From the NCBI GenBank assembly GCA_017530275.1, contig JAFXMP010000233.1, positions 1-64,000 of the forward strand: a stretch of 64,000 bases of DNA. Reading direction: 5' to 3'. The position numbers were made by a program, and so were the translations under genes. Each line of letters begins with the position of its first letter. Within the stretch, counting starts at the first letter, position 1. This stretch comes from Clostridia bacterium (GTDB lineage: Bacteria > Bacillota_A > Clostridia > Christensenellales > Aristaeellaceae). The notes under the pieces are model-generated. The model was not told the DNA's origin. It made no database searches and saw only the letters and a list, made by a program, of their open reading frames with translations. Shown here piece after piece: positions 57,302-64,000 of this stretch.

Positions 57302-58318
57302 TCAATACCTGCCAAAGGTACAGTTGGGGAAATGGCAGACCTGACACAGCTGGCACAGGCCGCCGTCTCCAAGACGCACCAGATCCTGTTTGGTGAACTT
57401 CAGTCCAGCATAAATCTGGGGCAGCAGCACGTCAAAAATCGTCGTGGGCAGGCTGACCGCCGCGCCGGGAACGCCCAGCACGGGAATATCACCAAGGTAA
57501 GCCACCAGGGTCATGTTGCCAGGCTGACTGGGCACACCGTGGCTGACAATGCCGCAGCCCATCTGTCGGATGGCGGCTGGGGTCACATCGTCCGGGTCTA
57601 CCGACATGCCGCCGGAAAAAATCAGGAAATCCGCGCCTTGCGCAAGGAAGCCTTCCGCCGCCTGCGTCAGCATCTTCACATCGTCGTCGCAGAGCGCCGC
57701 CCCCAACACCGCCCCTGGATACTTTGCCAGCTTCGCCCGGGCCACCGCTTCAAACTTATCTTTGATCCGGCCATGGTAAATTTCCGAGCCGGTGATGATG
57801 ATCCCCGCTTTTCGAGGCGCGTAGGACAGCAGGTTCAGCAGCTTCCGCCCCGCGCACAGCGTTTCCGCCCGGACGATCTGTTCTTCCTGGGTGACCAGCG
57901 GCACGATGCGCATGGAGGCCAGGCGCATCCCGGGCTTCACCGGATAATGATCAGGCAGGGTGGAAATGGTCAAATCGCCGATGCTGTTGATTTCCTTCAA
58001 TAACGCTGTGTCTACCCGCAGCATCCCTTCCCTGTCGGCGATCAGCAGCACCTTTCCTTCCGACGGCTCCGTGTAATGCGCGCCCGCCACCGGGGCCATG
58101 GCCGCCATCCGGCGGGCGGCGTCCTCCTCGTGGATTTCACCGGCGTTTTCTTCCCATACGAACACCGTCTGTTTGCCAATATCCAGCATATGGGGAATGT
58201 CTTCTTCCCGGATCACATGCCCCCGCCGGAATGCCGGGCCCTTAAAGCCGTCCCGCATTTCGGTCAGGTCATGGCACAGCGTCATGCCCACCGCATCCTG
58301 AACACGAATCTTTTTCAT
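57302..58318 (-). CDS. MoeA-like molybdopterin-binding protein with C-terminal Cys cluster
   Basis: The 338-residue protein has the MPT-binding domain of MoeA/MogA at about 165-305 (KAGIIITGSEIYHGRIKDK, FLIFSGGMSVDPDDVTPAAI, VLGVPGAAVSLPTTIFD) and an N-terminal part that starts VQDAVGMTLCHDLTEMRDG. The last residues carry CQLCQVCHFPNC, four Cys that may hold a metal or iron-sulfur cluster. Such proteins accompany moeA in Clostridia that use molybdo- or tungsto-enzymes. AAAGGGGAAACAGAG precedes the ATG. Confidence 0.88.
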   Translation of the reverse strand: MKKIRVQDAVGMTLCHDLTEMRDGFKGPAFRRGHVIREEDIPHMLDIGKQTVFVWEENAGEIHEEDAARRMAAMAPVAGAHYTEPSEGKVLLIADREGMLRVDTALLKEINSIGDLTISTLPDHYPVKPGMRLASMRIVPLVTQEEQIVRAETLCAGRKLLNLLSYAPRKAGIIITGSEIYHGRIKDKFEAVARAKLAKYPGAVLGAALCDDDVKMLTQAAEGFLAQGADFLIFSGGMSVDPDDVTPAAIRQMGCGIVSHGVPSQPGNMTLVAYLGDIPVLGVPGAAVSLPTTIFDVLLPQIYAGLKFTKQDLVRLGDGGLCQLCQVCHFPNCTFGRY

Positions 58319-58331
58319 CTCTGTTTCCCCT

Positions 58332-59546
58332 TTACAGTTGAAATCCGGAAAGCTTTGTCCCCGCTTCCACGGGGCCGCTGCCAGCCGGAATAAACAGGAA
58401 GGTATCGCAGCCGATGGTGCTGGACAGAACCACGTTTCCCTGGTCGCCGGAAGCGAGGAAGCGGACGGTTCCATCGTCCAACATCAGCCGCCCCCGCAGA
58501 AAGCGATCCATAGGGCTTTTTTTCTGAAAGCCCGCCGCAAGCACGGCCTGAACAGCGGCAGGCAGCGTCTCCCGCCTGCCGCACAGTTTGCGGATGGCGG
58601 GCAGGGCGCAGGCGCAGAAATTGGTCAGGGAGGAAGCCGGATTGCCCGAAAGCCCCAAAATTAGCTTGCCTTCCGCCGCGCCGTAAGCGCAGGCCATGCC
58701 CGGCTTCATGGCGACGCCGCGCAAAAGGAGCTCCGCCCCTGCCCGCTCCATAGCCTCCGGCGTCACGTCCCAATCCCCTACGGAAACGCCGCCCGTCAGG
58801 ATCACGGTGTCGCAGGCTTCCAGGCCCTTGGCAATCAGTGCACGGATGGCTTCCGTTTCGTCTCCGGCCAGTCCCAGGTACTTTGCACGGCATCCTTCCC
58901 GGGCGAGCAGCGCGGTAAAGGAGGCGCGGTTGGCGTTGCGGATTTTTCCTTCCGGCTGCGCCTGATCCGCCTCCACCACTTCGCTGCCAGTGGAAATCAG
59001 GCCGATCACGGGCTGGCGATAGACCTTCACCCGGGGCATCCCCTGGGCGGCCAGCGTTCCTGCCAGCCCGGCGTCGATGACCGTTCCGCAGGGAGCGAGC
59101 AGGGCCCCGGCGGCGACGTCCTCACCCCGCCGGACAATGTTATCGCCGGAACGCAGGGGCGCGTAAACCGTCACCGTTTGATCGGTAAAGGACGTGCGCT
59201 CAAAGTTGATCACGCAGTCCGCGCCTTCCGGGATTTTGGCCCCGGTCATCAGATGGGCGGCCGTGCCGGGCGTGACGGGCAGGGCGGGCACGCATCCCGC
59301 CGCAACCGTTTCGGTGAGGCGCAGGGTGACCGGATTTTTCCTGGACGCGCCGCAGGTATCCGCCGCGCGGAAGGCATAGCCATCGTAAGCGGAGCGGTCA
59401 AAGGGCGGCACATCCTCCGCCGCGCGCAGATCAAAGGCCAGCACCCGCCCGGCGGCTTCATCCAAAGGCACTGTTTCCGTTCCTACCGGCGCGGACAGGC
59501 CCTGCAGCAAATCCCGCGCTTCTTTCCAGGAGACGTTCTGTAACAA
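58332..59546 (-). CDS. moeA: molybdopterin molybdenumtransferase
   Basis: The 404-residue protein matches MoeA: DVPPFDRSAYDGYAF, AAHLMTGAKIPEGADCVI, IGLISTGSEVVEADQAQPEG, VILTGGVSVGDWDVTPEAM and LGLSGNPASSLTNF. It inserts molybdate (or tungstate) into adenylated molybdopterin. It starts with TTG six bases after modC. An ATG nearby is in another frame. Confidence 0.96.
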   Translation of the reverse strand: MLQNVSWKEARDLLQGLSAPVGTETVPLDEAAGRVLAFDLRAAEDVPPFDRSAYDGYAFRAADTCGASRKNPVTLRLTETVAAGCVPALPVTPGTAAHLMTGAKIPEGADCVINFERTSFTDQTVTVYAPLRSGDNIVRRGEDVAAGALLAPCGTVIDAGLAGTLAAQGMPRVKVYRQPVIGLISTGSEVVEADQAQPEGKIRNANRASFTALLAREGCRAKYLGLAGDETEAIRALIAKGLEACDTVILTGGVSVGDWDVTPEAMERAGAELLLRGVAMKPGMACAYGAAEGKLILGLSGNPASSLTNFCACALPAIRKLCGRRETLPAAVQAVLAAGFQKKSPMDRFLRGRLMLDDGTVRFLASGDQGNVVLSSTIGCDTFLFIPAGSGPVEAGTKLSGFQL

Positions 59547-59552
59547 TTTCCA

Positions 59553-60596
59553 TCAGCCTTTCAATTGTAAAATACCGTTGACCGGCAGGTGAACCGTCAA
59601 TTCTTCGGCTTTCAGCTGTTCCCAGAGGGACTTTTCCATCTCCCAGCCGATGGGCACGGCGTTCGCCGGGGCTATGACCGGGCGCAGCATGACGGTGATT
59701 GAAAAGGGGTTCTCGATCACTTCCGCCACCTTGCATCGGAAGGTGTTTTCTCCCTCCCCCGGCTGGATGCTGTGCATTCGGATGCCTACCGCGTCCGTAT
59801 CCGGCAGAAGCGGCAGGGTCAGGGGGATGCCCCACTCCAGGGCGCGGGCGTGGGTTCCGTCTATCGGGCGGATGGCGGAAATGTTCTTGCAGCCTGTCAG
59901 CACGCAGGCCGTGCGGGTGCCGGGATGGGCGAATACCTCCGCCCGGGTGCCGGCGGTTTCCAAATGCCCGCTGTTCATGATGGCGACGCGGTCCGCCATG
60001 CGGTAGACCTCGTCCCGGTTGTGGGATACCAGCAGCACCGTTTTCCCGTACTGGCGGATGACCTGCCGCACTTCCTGCTCCATGCGGAACCTTAGATGGC
60101 TGTCCAGGGCGGAAAAGGGCTCGTCCAGCATGATGATATGGGGCTGGCTGACCAGGATGCGGGCCAGGGCAACCCGCTGCTGCTGACCGCCGGAAAGCTG
60201 GCTGGGAAGCCGCTTTTGTAGTTCTTCCAGTCCAAAAGCTTGGAGCGCTTCTGAAACGGCCCGCTCACGCTCTTTTCCTTTCAGGCCGCGCCGCGCCCCG
60301 CAGCGCACGTTTTGCCGCACCGTCATTTGAGGAAACAGCGCGTAATGCTGGAACATCAGGCCCACGCGGCGCTGCTGGGGGGAAAGATTAACGCGCTTTT
60401 CCGAATCGAACAGCGTTTCCCCGTCCAGCACGATCCTGCCCCGATCCGGCTTTTCCACCCCGGCGATGCAGCGCAGGGTCATGCTTTTGCCGCAGCCCGA
60501 CGCGCCCAGCAGCGCCAGCGTTTCATTTCCCGCCTCGAAGGCAACGCGCAGCGTAAAGCCCTTGAACCGCTTTTCAATATCCACCGACAGCGCCAT
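59553..60596 (-). CDS. modC: molybdate/tungstate ABC transporter ATP-binding protein
   Basis: The 347-residue protein has Walker A GASGCGKSMT (Met after the usual Ser), Q-loop LMFQHYALFPQMT, signature LSGGQQQRVALARIL, Walker B IIMLDEPFSALDSHL and the switch His VSHNRDEVYRMADRVAI. A C-terminal extension (about 235-347) takes the place of the oxyanion-binding MOP domain. With ModA and ModB it imports molybdate or tungstate. It starts four bases after modB. Confidence 0.93.
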   Translation of the reverse strand: MALSVDIEKRFKGFTLRVAFEAGNETLALLGASGCGKSMTLRCIAGVEKPDRGRIVLDGETLFDSEKRVNLSPQQRRVGLMFQHYALFPQMTVRQNVRCGARRGLKGKERERAVSEALQAFGLEELQKRLPSQLSGGQQQRVALARILVSQPHIIMLDEPFSALDSHLRFRMEQEVRQVIRQYGKTVLLVSHNRDEVYRMADRVAIMNSGHLETAGTRAEVFAHPGTRTACVLTGCKNISAIRPIDGTHARALEWGIPLTLPLLPDTDAVGIRMHSIQPGEGENTFRCKVAEVIENPFSITVMLRPVIAPANAVPIGWEMEKSLWEQLKAEELTVHLPVNGILQLKG

Positions 60597-60600
60597 GCCC

Positions 60601-61263
60601 TCACCGCCTTTTCTGCCGCTTTTCCACCAGGTTCACCATGAGCAGCACCGCGAAGGAAATGGCGGCGTTGACCAGCACCCAGCGGAAGGCCAGCGCGTCG
60701 TCGTTGGTGCGCCACAGCTGATAGACCGTGGTGGAAATGGTGGCCGTCCGGCCCGGCGTGTACCCGGCGATCATGCTGGTGGCCCCATATTCCCCCAAGG
60801 CGCGGGCAAAGGAAAGCACCGTGCCCGCCAAAATGCCCGGGCGGCAGGAAGGCATCCGGATGCGCCAGAAGATGTAGGCGTTGGACAGGCCCAGGGTTTT
60901 CCCCGCGGAAGCGAGGGTTTCATCGAAGCTTTCAAACGCGCCCCGGCAGGTGCGGTACATGAGCGGAAAAATCACCACCATGGTGGCGAAAATGGCCGAC
61001 CACCAGGTCATCGTGAGCCGTACATCAAAATGCTCCAGAAAAAAAGCGCCGATGGGCCTTCGCGGCCCCAGCACCCGGAGCAGCAGGAAGCCCACCACCG
61101 TCGGCGGCAGCACCAGGGGCAGGGTCAGCAAAACATCCAGCACGCCCTTGACCGTCCGGGGCGCTTTGGCGATATAATACGCCGCCAGGATCCCCACGAA
61201 AAAAATGATGGCCGTGCTGATCCCGGCGATCCGCAGGGAATTCCAAAGGGGATACAAATCCAT
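60601..61263 (-). CDS. modB: molybdate/tungstate ABC transporter permease
   Basis: The 220-residue membrane protein has about five to six segments and the EAA-type loop ETLASAGKTLGLSNAYIFWR followed by ARALGEYGATSMIAGYTPG, a signature of ModB/WtpB. LTLPLVLPPTVVGFLLL is also typical. It lies 63 bp after modA. Confidence 0.93.
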   Translation of the reverse strand: MDLYPLWNSLRIAGISTAIIFFVGILAAYYIAKAPRTVKGVLDVLLTLPLVLPPTVVGFLLLRVLGPRRPIGAFFLEHFDVRLTMTWWSAIFATMVVIFPLMYRTCRGAFESFDETLASAGKTLGLSNAYIFWRIRMPSCRPGILAGTVLSFARALGEYGATSMIAGYTPGRTATISTTVYQLWRTNDDALAFRWVLVNAAISFAVLLMVNLVEKRQKRR

Positions 61264-61326
61264 GTTTCTTCGCCGCTTTTCTGAGAAAAGTCCGGCGGAG
61301 CGGATGGCTCTCCGCCAGACGGCTCG

Positions 61327-62157
61327 TTATTCGTGCATGGGGGAGAAGCCAACGGATTTGAACACCTCATCCGCCGCTTCGGTGGTCAGGAAGGCAAGAT
61401 AATCCCTTGCCGCCGCTTCGTTCTTCGTGATGTTCAGCACGGCGGCGGGATACACCACCTGGCCGCACATTTCCGCCGTGGCGGTATCCACCACCTGCAG
61501 GCCCGCGGAGAAAACGTCGGTACCGTAGATGATGCCGCAGTCCACCGCCGCTTCGGAGACCTGGGTGGTCACTTCCTTCACGTTGCTGCCGTAGGTGATC
61601 AAGCCCTTCCTGGCAAGCGCTTCCTCATCCAGCCCATAGAAGGCGAAAATCTTCTGGGTATATTGGCCCACCGGCACGTCGCTGTTGCCCATGGCCAGCA
61701 GCACAGTGCCTTCCTTGAGCATGGCCGCCAGGGCGTCATAGCTCTCGATCCCCTTGGGGTTTCCTTCCGGAACCGCCAGCGCTACCTTGTTCTCCAGCAG
61801 GTTGATGCGGGTGCCCTGTAAAACGAAATCCAGGCCGGCGGGATTCGCGCTGGGATCGGCTTGGATGTCCAGCGCGTTCATCTGCTTGGGCGCGGCGGAA
61901 ATGAATACGTCGCATTCCGCGCCGTTTTCGATCTGAGTTTTCAGCGTGCCGGAGGAATCGAAGTTGTACACAATGGTCACATTTGGATGCTCGGCCTCGT
62001 AAACGGCTTTCAGCTCGGTCAGCGTTTCGGTCATGGAGGCGGCCGCGAATACGATCAGCTCCACGGGTTCCGGCGCAGGCGTTTCAGCCAGCGCCGCGCC
62101 CATGCCCAGCATCAGGGCGCACACCGCGCAGAGAGATCGGAGCCATTTTTTGTTCAT
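61327..62157 (-). CDS. modA: molybdate/tungstate ABC transporter substrate-binding protein
   Basis: The 276-residue protein has a signal peptide (MNKKWLRSLCAVCALMLGMG) and the ModA fold: ELIVFAAASMTETLTEL, NFDSSGTLKTQIENGAECDV, ISAAPKQMNAL, TYGSNVKEVTTQVSEAAVD and CGIIYGTDVFSAGL. It could bind molybdate or tungstate; sequence alone does not settle which. AAGAAGGAGAGGGAAC precedes the ATG; 113 upstream codons of the open frame lie in the riboswitch. Confidence 0.94.
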   Translation of the reverse strand: MNKKWLRSLCAVCALMLGMGAALAETPAPEPVELIVFAAASMTETLTELKAVYEAEHPNVTIVYNFDSSGTLKTQIENGAECDVFISAAPKQMNALDIQADPSANPAGLDFVLQGTRINLLENKVALAVPEGNPKGIESYDALAAMLKEGTVLLAMGNSDVPVGQYTQKIFAFYGLDEEALARKGLITYGSNVKEVTTQVSEAAVDCGIIYGTDVFSAGLQVVDTATAEMCGQVVYPAAVLNITKNEAAARDYLAFLTTEAADEVFKSVGFSPMHE

Positions 62158-62319
62158 GTTCCCTCTCCTTCTTTCATCGGTTTTTCCGTCTTCTTTGAAA
62201 CGGAGGGAACACAAACAAGCCGCCATCCAGGCTGCGTGCCGCCGCCGTCTCCTTTCCAAAAGGGAGGCCGCGCCGTTTCCAGCGTCGACCCTATGCGGAG
62301 AACACGCGGACGAAGCAAA
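62158..62319 (-). other. leader between the Moco terminators and modA
   Basis: No gene is seen in these 162 bases. They contain a weak GC-rich palindrome GGCCTCCCTTTTGGAAAGGAG (minus strand, about 62250-62270) and the ribosome site GGAGAGGG before modA. Confidence 0.4.
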
Positions 62320-62374
62320 CAAAAATCCGCGTACCCGAAAAGGATACACGGAAAAAAGGCATAAAAAATACGCC
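62320..62374 (-). terminator. two tandem terminators after the Moco riboswitch
   Basis: On the minus strand GGCGTA-TTTTT-TATGCC with six T (62374-62352) is followed at once by CCGTGTATCC-TTTTC-GGGTACGCGG with ATTTTTG (62351-62320). Their position between aptamer and modA makes them the off switch; two in series is unusual. Confidence 0.82.
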
Positions 62375-62380
62375 CTCTCA

Positions 62381-62498
62381 ACATGTCTCCTTTTCAAATA
62401 CGGAAGGTGCGGCCGTTTCCCGCCGCGCCCTGAACCGGCTCCCCGGCGCGGCCCATGCTCCATAGCGGAGCCACAGGAACATGGGCTCGAAGACATGT
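62381..62498 (-). promoter_or_regulatory. molybdenum cofactor (Moco/Tuco) riboswitch
   Basis: On the minus strand ACATGTCT (62498-62491) and AGACATGT (62388-62381) form an 8-bp closing helix. Inside lie CTTCGAGCCCATG, GGCTCCGCTATGGAGC, GGCCGCGCCGG, GCCGGTTCAGGGCGCGGCGG, GAAACGGCCGCACCTTCCG and AAAAGGAGA, which follow the Moco RNA motif. It precedes modABC and all cofactor genes. Known members bind molybdenum cofactor, and variants are thought to sense the tungsten form. Confidence 0.88.
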
Positions 62499-62505
62499 TT
62501 ATTAT

Positions 62506-62529
62506 GGCATAATAGCAGGCAATTTGTCA
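62506..62529 (-). promoter_or_regulatory. promoter of the mod-moe-moa operon
   Basis: On the minus strand TTGACA (62529-62524) and CATAAT (62505-62500 region) are 18 bases apart. It starts transcription just before the riboswitch. Confidence 0.7.
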
Positions 62530-62548
62530 AGCAGAGAAAAAACGGCTG

Positions 62549-63349
62549 TCATTCGTCCGCTTCGCGTGACTCAGCTCCGTTTGCCAGGGCTCTGGCGTAT
62601 TTTTCGCTCATGAGATCAATGGAATACAGATACGGTTCGCCGTTGACGTCGGCAGCGACTTCCCGAATGTCCTGATACGCGGGATCGGTTTTCATCTGGG
62701 CAATGATGGCACGCATGCGTTCCTTATCCAGGTAAAAGGGCTGGCGGGCGAAGTAGTACACGGGGGTGGGGGTGGGGAAGGCTTTGCAGTTGAAGCGCAC
62801 CATTTCCGCCACCGTCCGGGCGTCATCCTTTTCCAGGGTGAGCACGGCGATTTTGGCGTAATTGTTCGCCATCAGTTCGTCGGAATAGAAGTATTCATCC
62901 TTTTGGCCTTTTACGGACTGGATATCCTTGCAGGTTTCGTCCGCTTTCAATTCTGCCAGCAGTTTTTCAATATCTTCCTCGTCCTTGGCGATGAGCGCCT
63001 TGGGCGTAATGAGGGCAGATTTGCAGCGCTCCCGGATAAACTCCGCCAAGAGCTGTGCCTTGGTCTTTTCAGGCTCCGGTGGCTGCGCTGGTTCGGGCGC
63101 GGAGGGCGGGAAGGGGTCGTCCACGTCGGGCAAAGACTGCATGTAATCGAAGATATCCGGCTTTTCCGCCGCGTTTCCGTCCATCGCCCGCTGGGCCTGT
63201 TCCTGGATTTCCTTTTTTTCCAGCTTGGGGTTATCCAGTTCCTTGTTCACGGCGGGGTCCAGCGCGTCGCTGAATTCGCCGGGGATTTCGCTGGGCTTGA
63301 GCTCCACTTCTTTGGAGAAGCCGGGTTTGCGCCGTCCAAATAATGCCAT
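62549..63349 (-). CDS. hypothetical protein with internal duplication
   Basis: The 266-residue soluble protein has a charged, disordered-looking first part (about 1-90, with PSAPEPAQPPEPEK) and two related units of some 75 residues. LLAELKADETCKDIQSVKGQ with FYSDELMANNYAKI matches IIAQMKTDPAYQDIREVAAD with LYSIDLMSEKYARA. I do not recognise a family. It starts MALFGRRKPGFSKEVELKP, with AAGGAAAGATCAAT before the ATG. It lies between the oxidoreductase gene and the cofactor operon, whose promoter follows its stop. Confidence 0.75.
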   Translation of the reverse strand: MALFGRRKPGFSKEVELKPSEIPGEFSDALDPAVNKELDNPKLEKKEIQEQAQRAMDGNAAEKPDIFDYMQSLPDVDDPFPPSAPEPAQPPEPEKTKAQLLAEFIRERCKSALITPKALIAKDEEDIEKLLAELKADETCKDIQSVKGQKDEYFYSDELMANNYAKIAVLTLEKDDARTVAEMVRFNCKAFPTPTPVYYFARQPFYLDKERMRAIIAQMKTDPAYQDIREVAADVNGEPYLYSIDLMSEKYARALANGAESREADE

Positions 63350-63372
63350 ATTGATCTTTCCTTTCTTTTTAC

Positions 63373-63411
63373 GGGGGAAACCGTTCTTTGTTTAGGAGCG
63401 GGCAAATCCCC
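63373..63411. repeat. degenerate copy of the GGGGG palindrome
   Basis: GGGGGAAACCGTTCTTTG equals the left arm of copies A and C with one change; the right arm has decayed to GAGCGGGCAAATCCCC. It lies 23 bp before the start of the hypothetical gene. Confidence 0.5.
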
Positions 63412-63445
63412 TCCCCTTTATTATGTTTTTCTGCCTTTTTAAGAA

Positions 63446-63475
63446 AGCTCCTGCACGAAAAATCGCGCAGGAGCC
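63446..63475 (-). terminator. terminator-like hairpin after the oxidoreductase gene
   Basis: On the minus strand GCTCCTGCGCG and CGTGCAGGAGC pair around ATTTTT, followed by TTTCTT. It is the likely end of the oxidoreductase transcript. Confidence 0.75.
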
Positions 63476-63559
63476 ATTTTACAATTTGTTAAATTATTCC
63501 CATGTTCTATGGGTGAACCGATCGTTTTTTCTCCCTTGCAGCTTTCTCGGAAGGGGGAA

Positions 63560-63601
63560 TGGGGGAAACCGCTCTTTGGCTCCAAAGAGCGGTTTCCCCC
63601 A
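63560..63601. repeat. GGGGG...CCCCC palindrome, copy C
   Basis: TGGGGGAAACCGCTCTTTGG and its complement form a perfect hairpin with a two-base centre. On the minus strand it is followed by CCTTCCGAGAAA, the flank also seen after copy A at 13932. It begins 15 bp after the oxidoreductase stop codon. Confidence 0.85.
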
Positions 63602-63615
63602 GAAAACTTCTGGCC

Positions 63616-64000
63616 TCAGATCAGGCCCAGCTCTTCCAGCTTATCCGCGCAGTCCTTCAGGTCGAACTTTTCCAGGGTCTCGCGGGTGGGGATGCCGGTT
63701 TCCTTGTTCCAGCCCATGGCCTCGTACCACATATCCAGGCTCTTTTCCCAGTCTTCCCGGTCCAACTTCACGGTGCCCTGCTCGAAGGGCTTGAAGTCCG
63801 GCTCCTTATCGAAGACCCAGTCGGAGACCTTGTCGTGATCCTTGCGCAGGTTGGTGCTGCCAAGGTTCAGCTTGAAGCTCACGGCGGTCATGACGCGCAG
63901 GAGCTGGGAAATGCGTTCGGAATCCCGTTCCTGATCGTCCCGGGTATAGGTTTCGCCCAGCACGGCGGACATGTACTTGGCGTCCAGATCCAGATCGCCG
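63616..64000 (-). CDS. aldehyde:ferredoxin oxidoreductase, C-terminal end (cut by the window)
   Basis: The visible 128 codons run to the window edge; the frame continues before the first ATG as GDLDLDAKY. TERISQLLR-like text (SERISQLLRVMTAVSFK), the segment NLRKDHDKVSDWVFDKEP, LDMWYEAMGWNKETGIPTRE and CADKLEELGL match the C-terminal domain of AOR-type enzymes, in which GIPTRE is strongly conserved. The family carries a tungsten (or molybdenum) bis-pterin and an iron-sulfur cluster, and oxidises aldehydes or acts on other low-potential substrates. The cofactor operon downstream fits. Only the end is seen, so the subfamily is open. Confidence 0.82.
   Translation of the reverse strand, partial: GDLDLDAKYMSAVLGETYTRDDQERDSERISQLLRVMTAVSFKLNLGSTNLRKDHDKVSDWVFDKEPDFKPFEQGTVKLDREDWEKSLDMWYEAMGWNKETGIPTRETLEKFDLKDCADKLEELGLI

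Noticed and set aside
62250..62270. GC-rich CTCCCTTT/AAAGGAG palindrome upstream of modA as a third repeat family
   Set aside because: Only one copy was seen in the window and the arms are short, so a repeat family cannot be supported.

Overview
The window reads as a stretch of chromosome from an anaerobic, fairly GC-rich member of the Bacillota, most likely a gut-type Clostridia. The reasons are two T-box leaders, a lysine riboswitch, a molybdenum-cofactor (Moco) riboswitch, a fatty-acid-kinase/Asp23 pair, a SpoVK/CbbX-like ATPase, rubredoxin, a B12-dependent methionine synthase and an aldehyde:ferredoxin oxidoreductase. Species level cannot be read from the sequence alone. No rRNA, CRISPR array, prophage or transposase gene is visible.

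Layout. 1-140: probable 3' end of a group II intron. 161-11871 (minus strand): polysaccharide deacetylase, IlvE, an APH-like kinase, a GNAT enzyme, an ATPase/STAS pair, then a leucine T-box unit of a LeuA-like protein followed by a TIM-barrel/acyl-CoA-ligase fusion broken by an amber codon, and the FakA/Asp23 pair. 12187-12683: rubredoxin and a Cys-rich protein. 12800-15628: a promoter, lysine riboswitch and terminator controlling a three-gene amino-acid ABC importer. 15653-19757: TIM-barrel epimerase, AAA+ ATPase, GNAT enzyme and an HD-GYP protein behind a structured leader. 19788-23655: Phe T-box, pheS and pheT. 23669-32148: pyroglutamyl peptidase, split methionine synthase, AGE-type epimerase, a GNAT enzyme, a degenerate GMP-synthase paralog and a CHAP cell-wall hydrolase. 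32210-37492: a 1760-residue surface protein with ten MucBP-like and five SH3b-like repeats. 37695-44989: NUDIX, GNAT and DUF2804 genes, tRNA-Thr and tRNA-Pro, a membrane acyltransferase, two regulators, a thioesterase and a DUF3237 gene. 45195-50693: GH35 glycosidase and a DUF5107/TPR protein.

50773-54340 is partly a gene graveyard: remnants of a C26 peptidase, a GH8 xylanase, an aldo/keto reductase, an esterase and a BNR/sialidase-like protein surround an intact MerR regulator, a membrane protein and an UlaG-like hydrolase. 54457-62529 (minus strand) is a compact pterin-cofactor operon (modABC, moeA, a MoeA-like gene, moaA, mobB-moaC fusion, mog-moaE-like fusion) behind a Moco riboswitch with two terminators. 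Upstream of it lie an unknown protein with an internal duplication and the C-terminal end of a tungsten/molybdenum aldehyde:ferredoxin oxidoreductase, the likely user of the cofactor.

Two families of dispersed hairpins run through the window. One has arms of tandem GAGAGTTGA-like words (1228, 9356, 12014, 28641, with an analog at 39071). The other is a compact GGGGG...CCCCC palindrome (13932, 53618, 63560, with relatives at 21143 and 63373). Both sit only between genes. Two catalytic-looking enzymes, the LeuA-like and GuaA-like proteins, have lost their active-site motifs while keeping full length.
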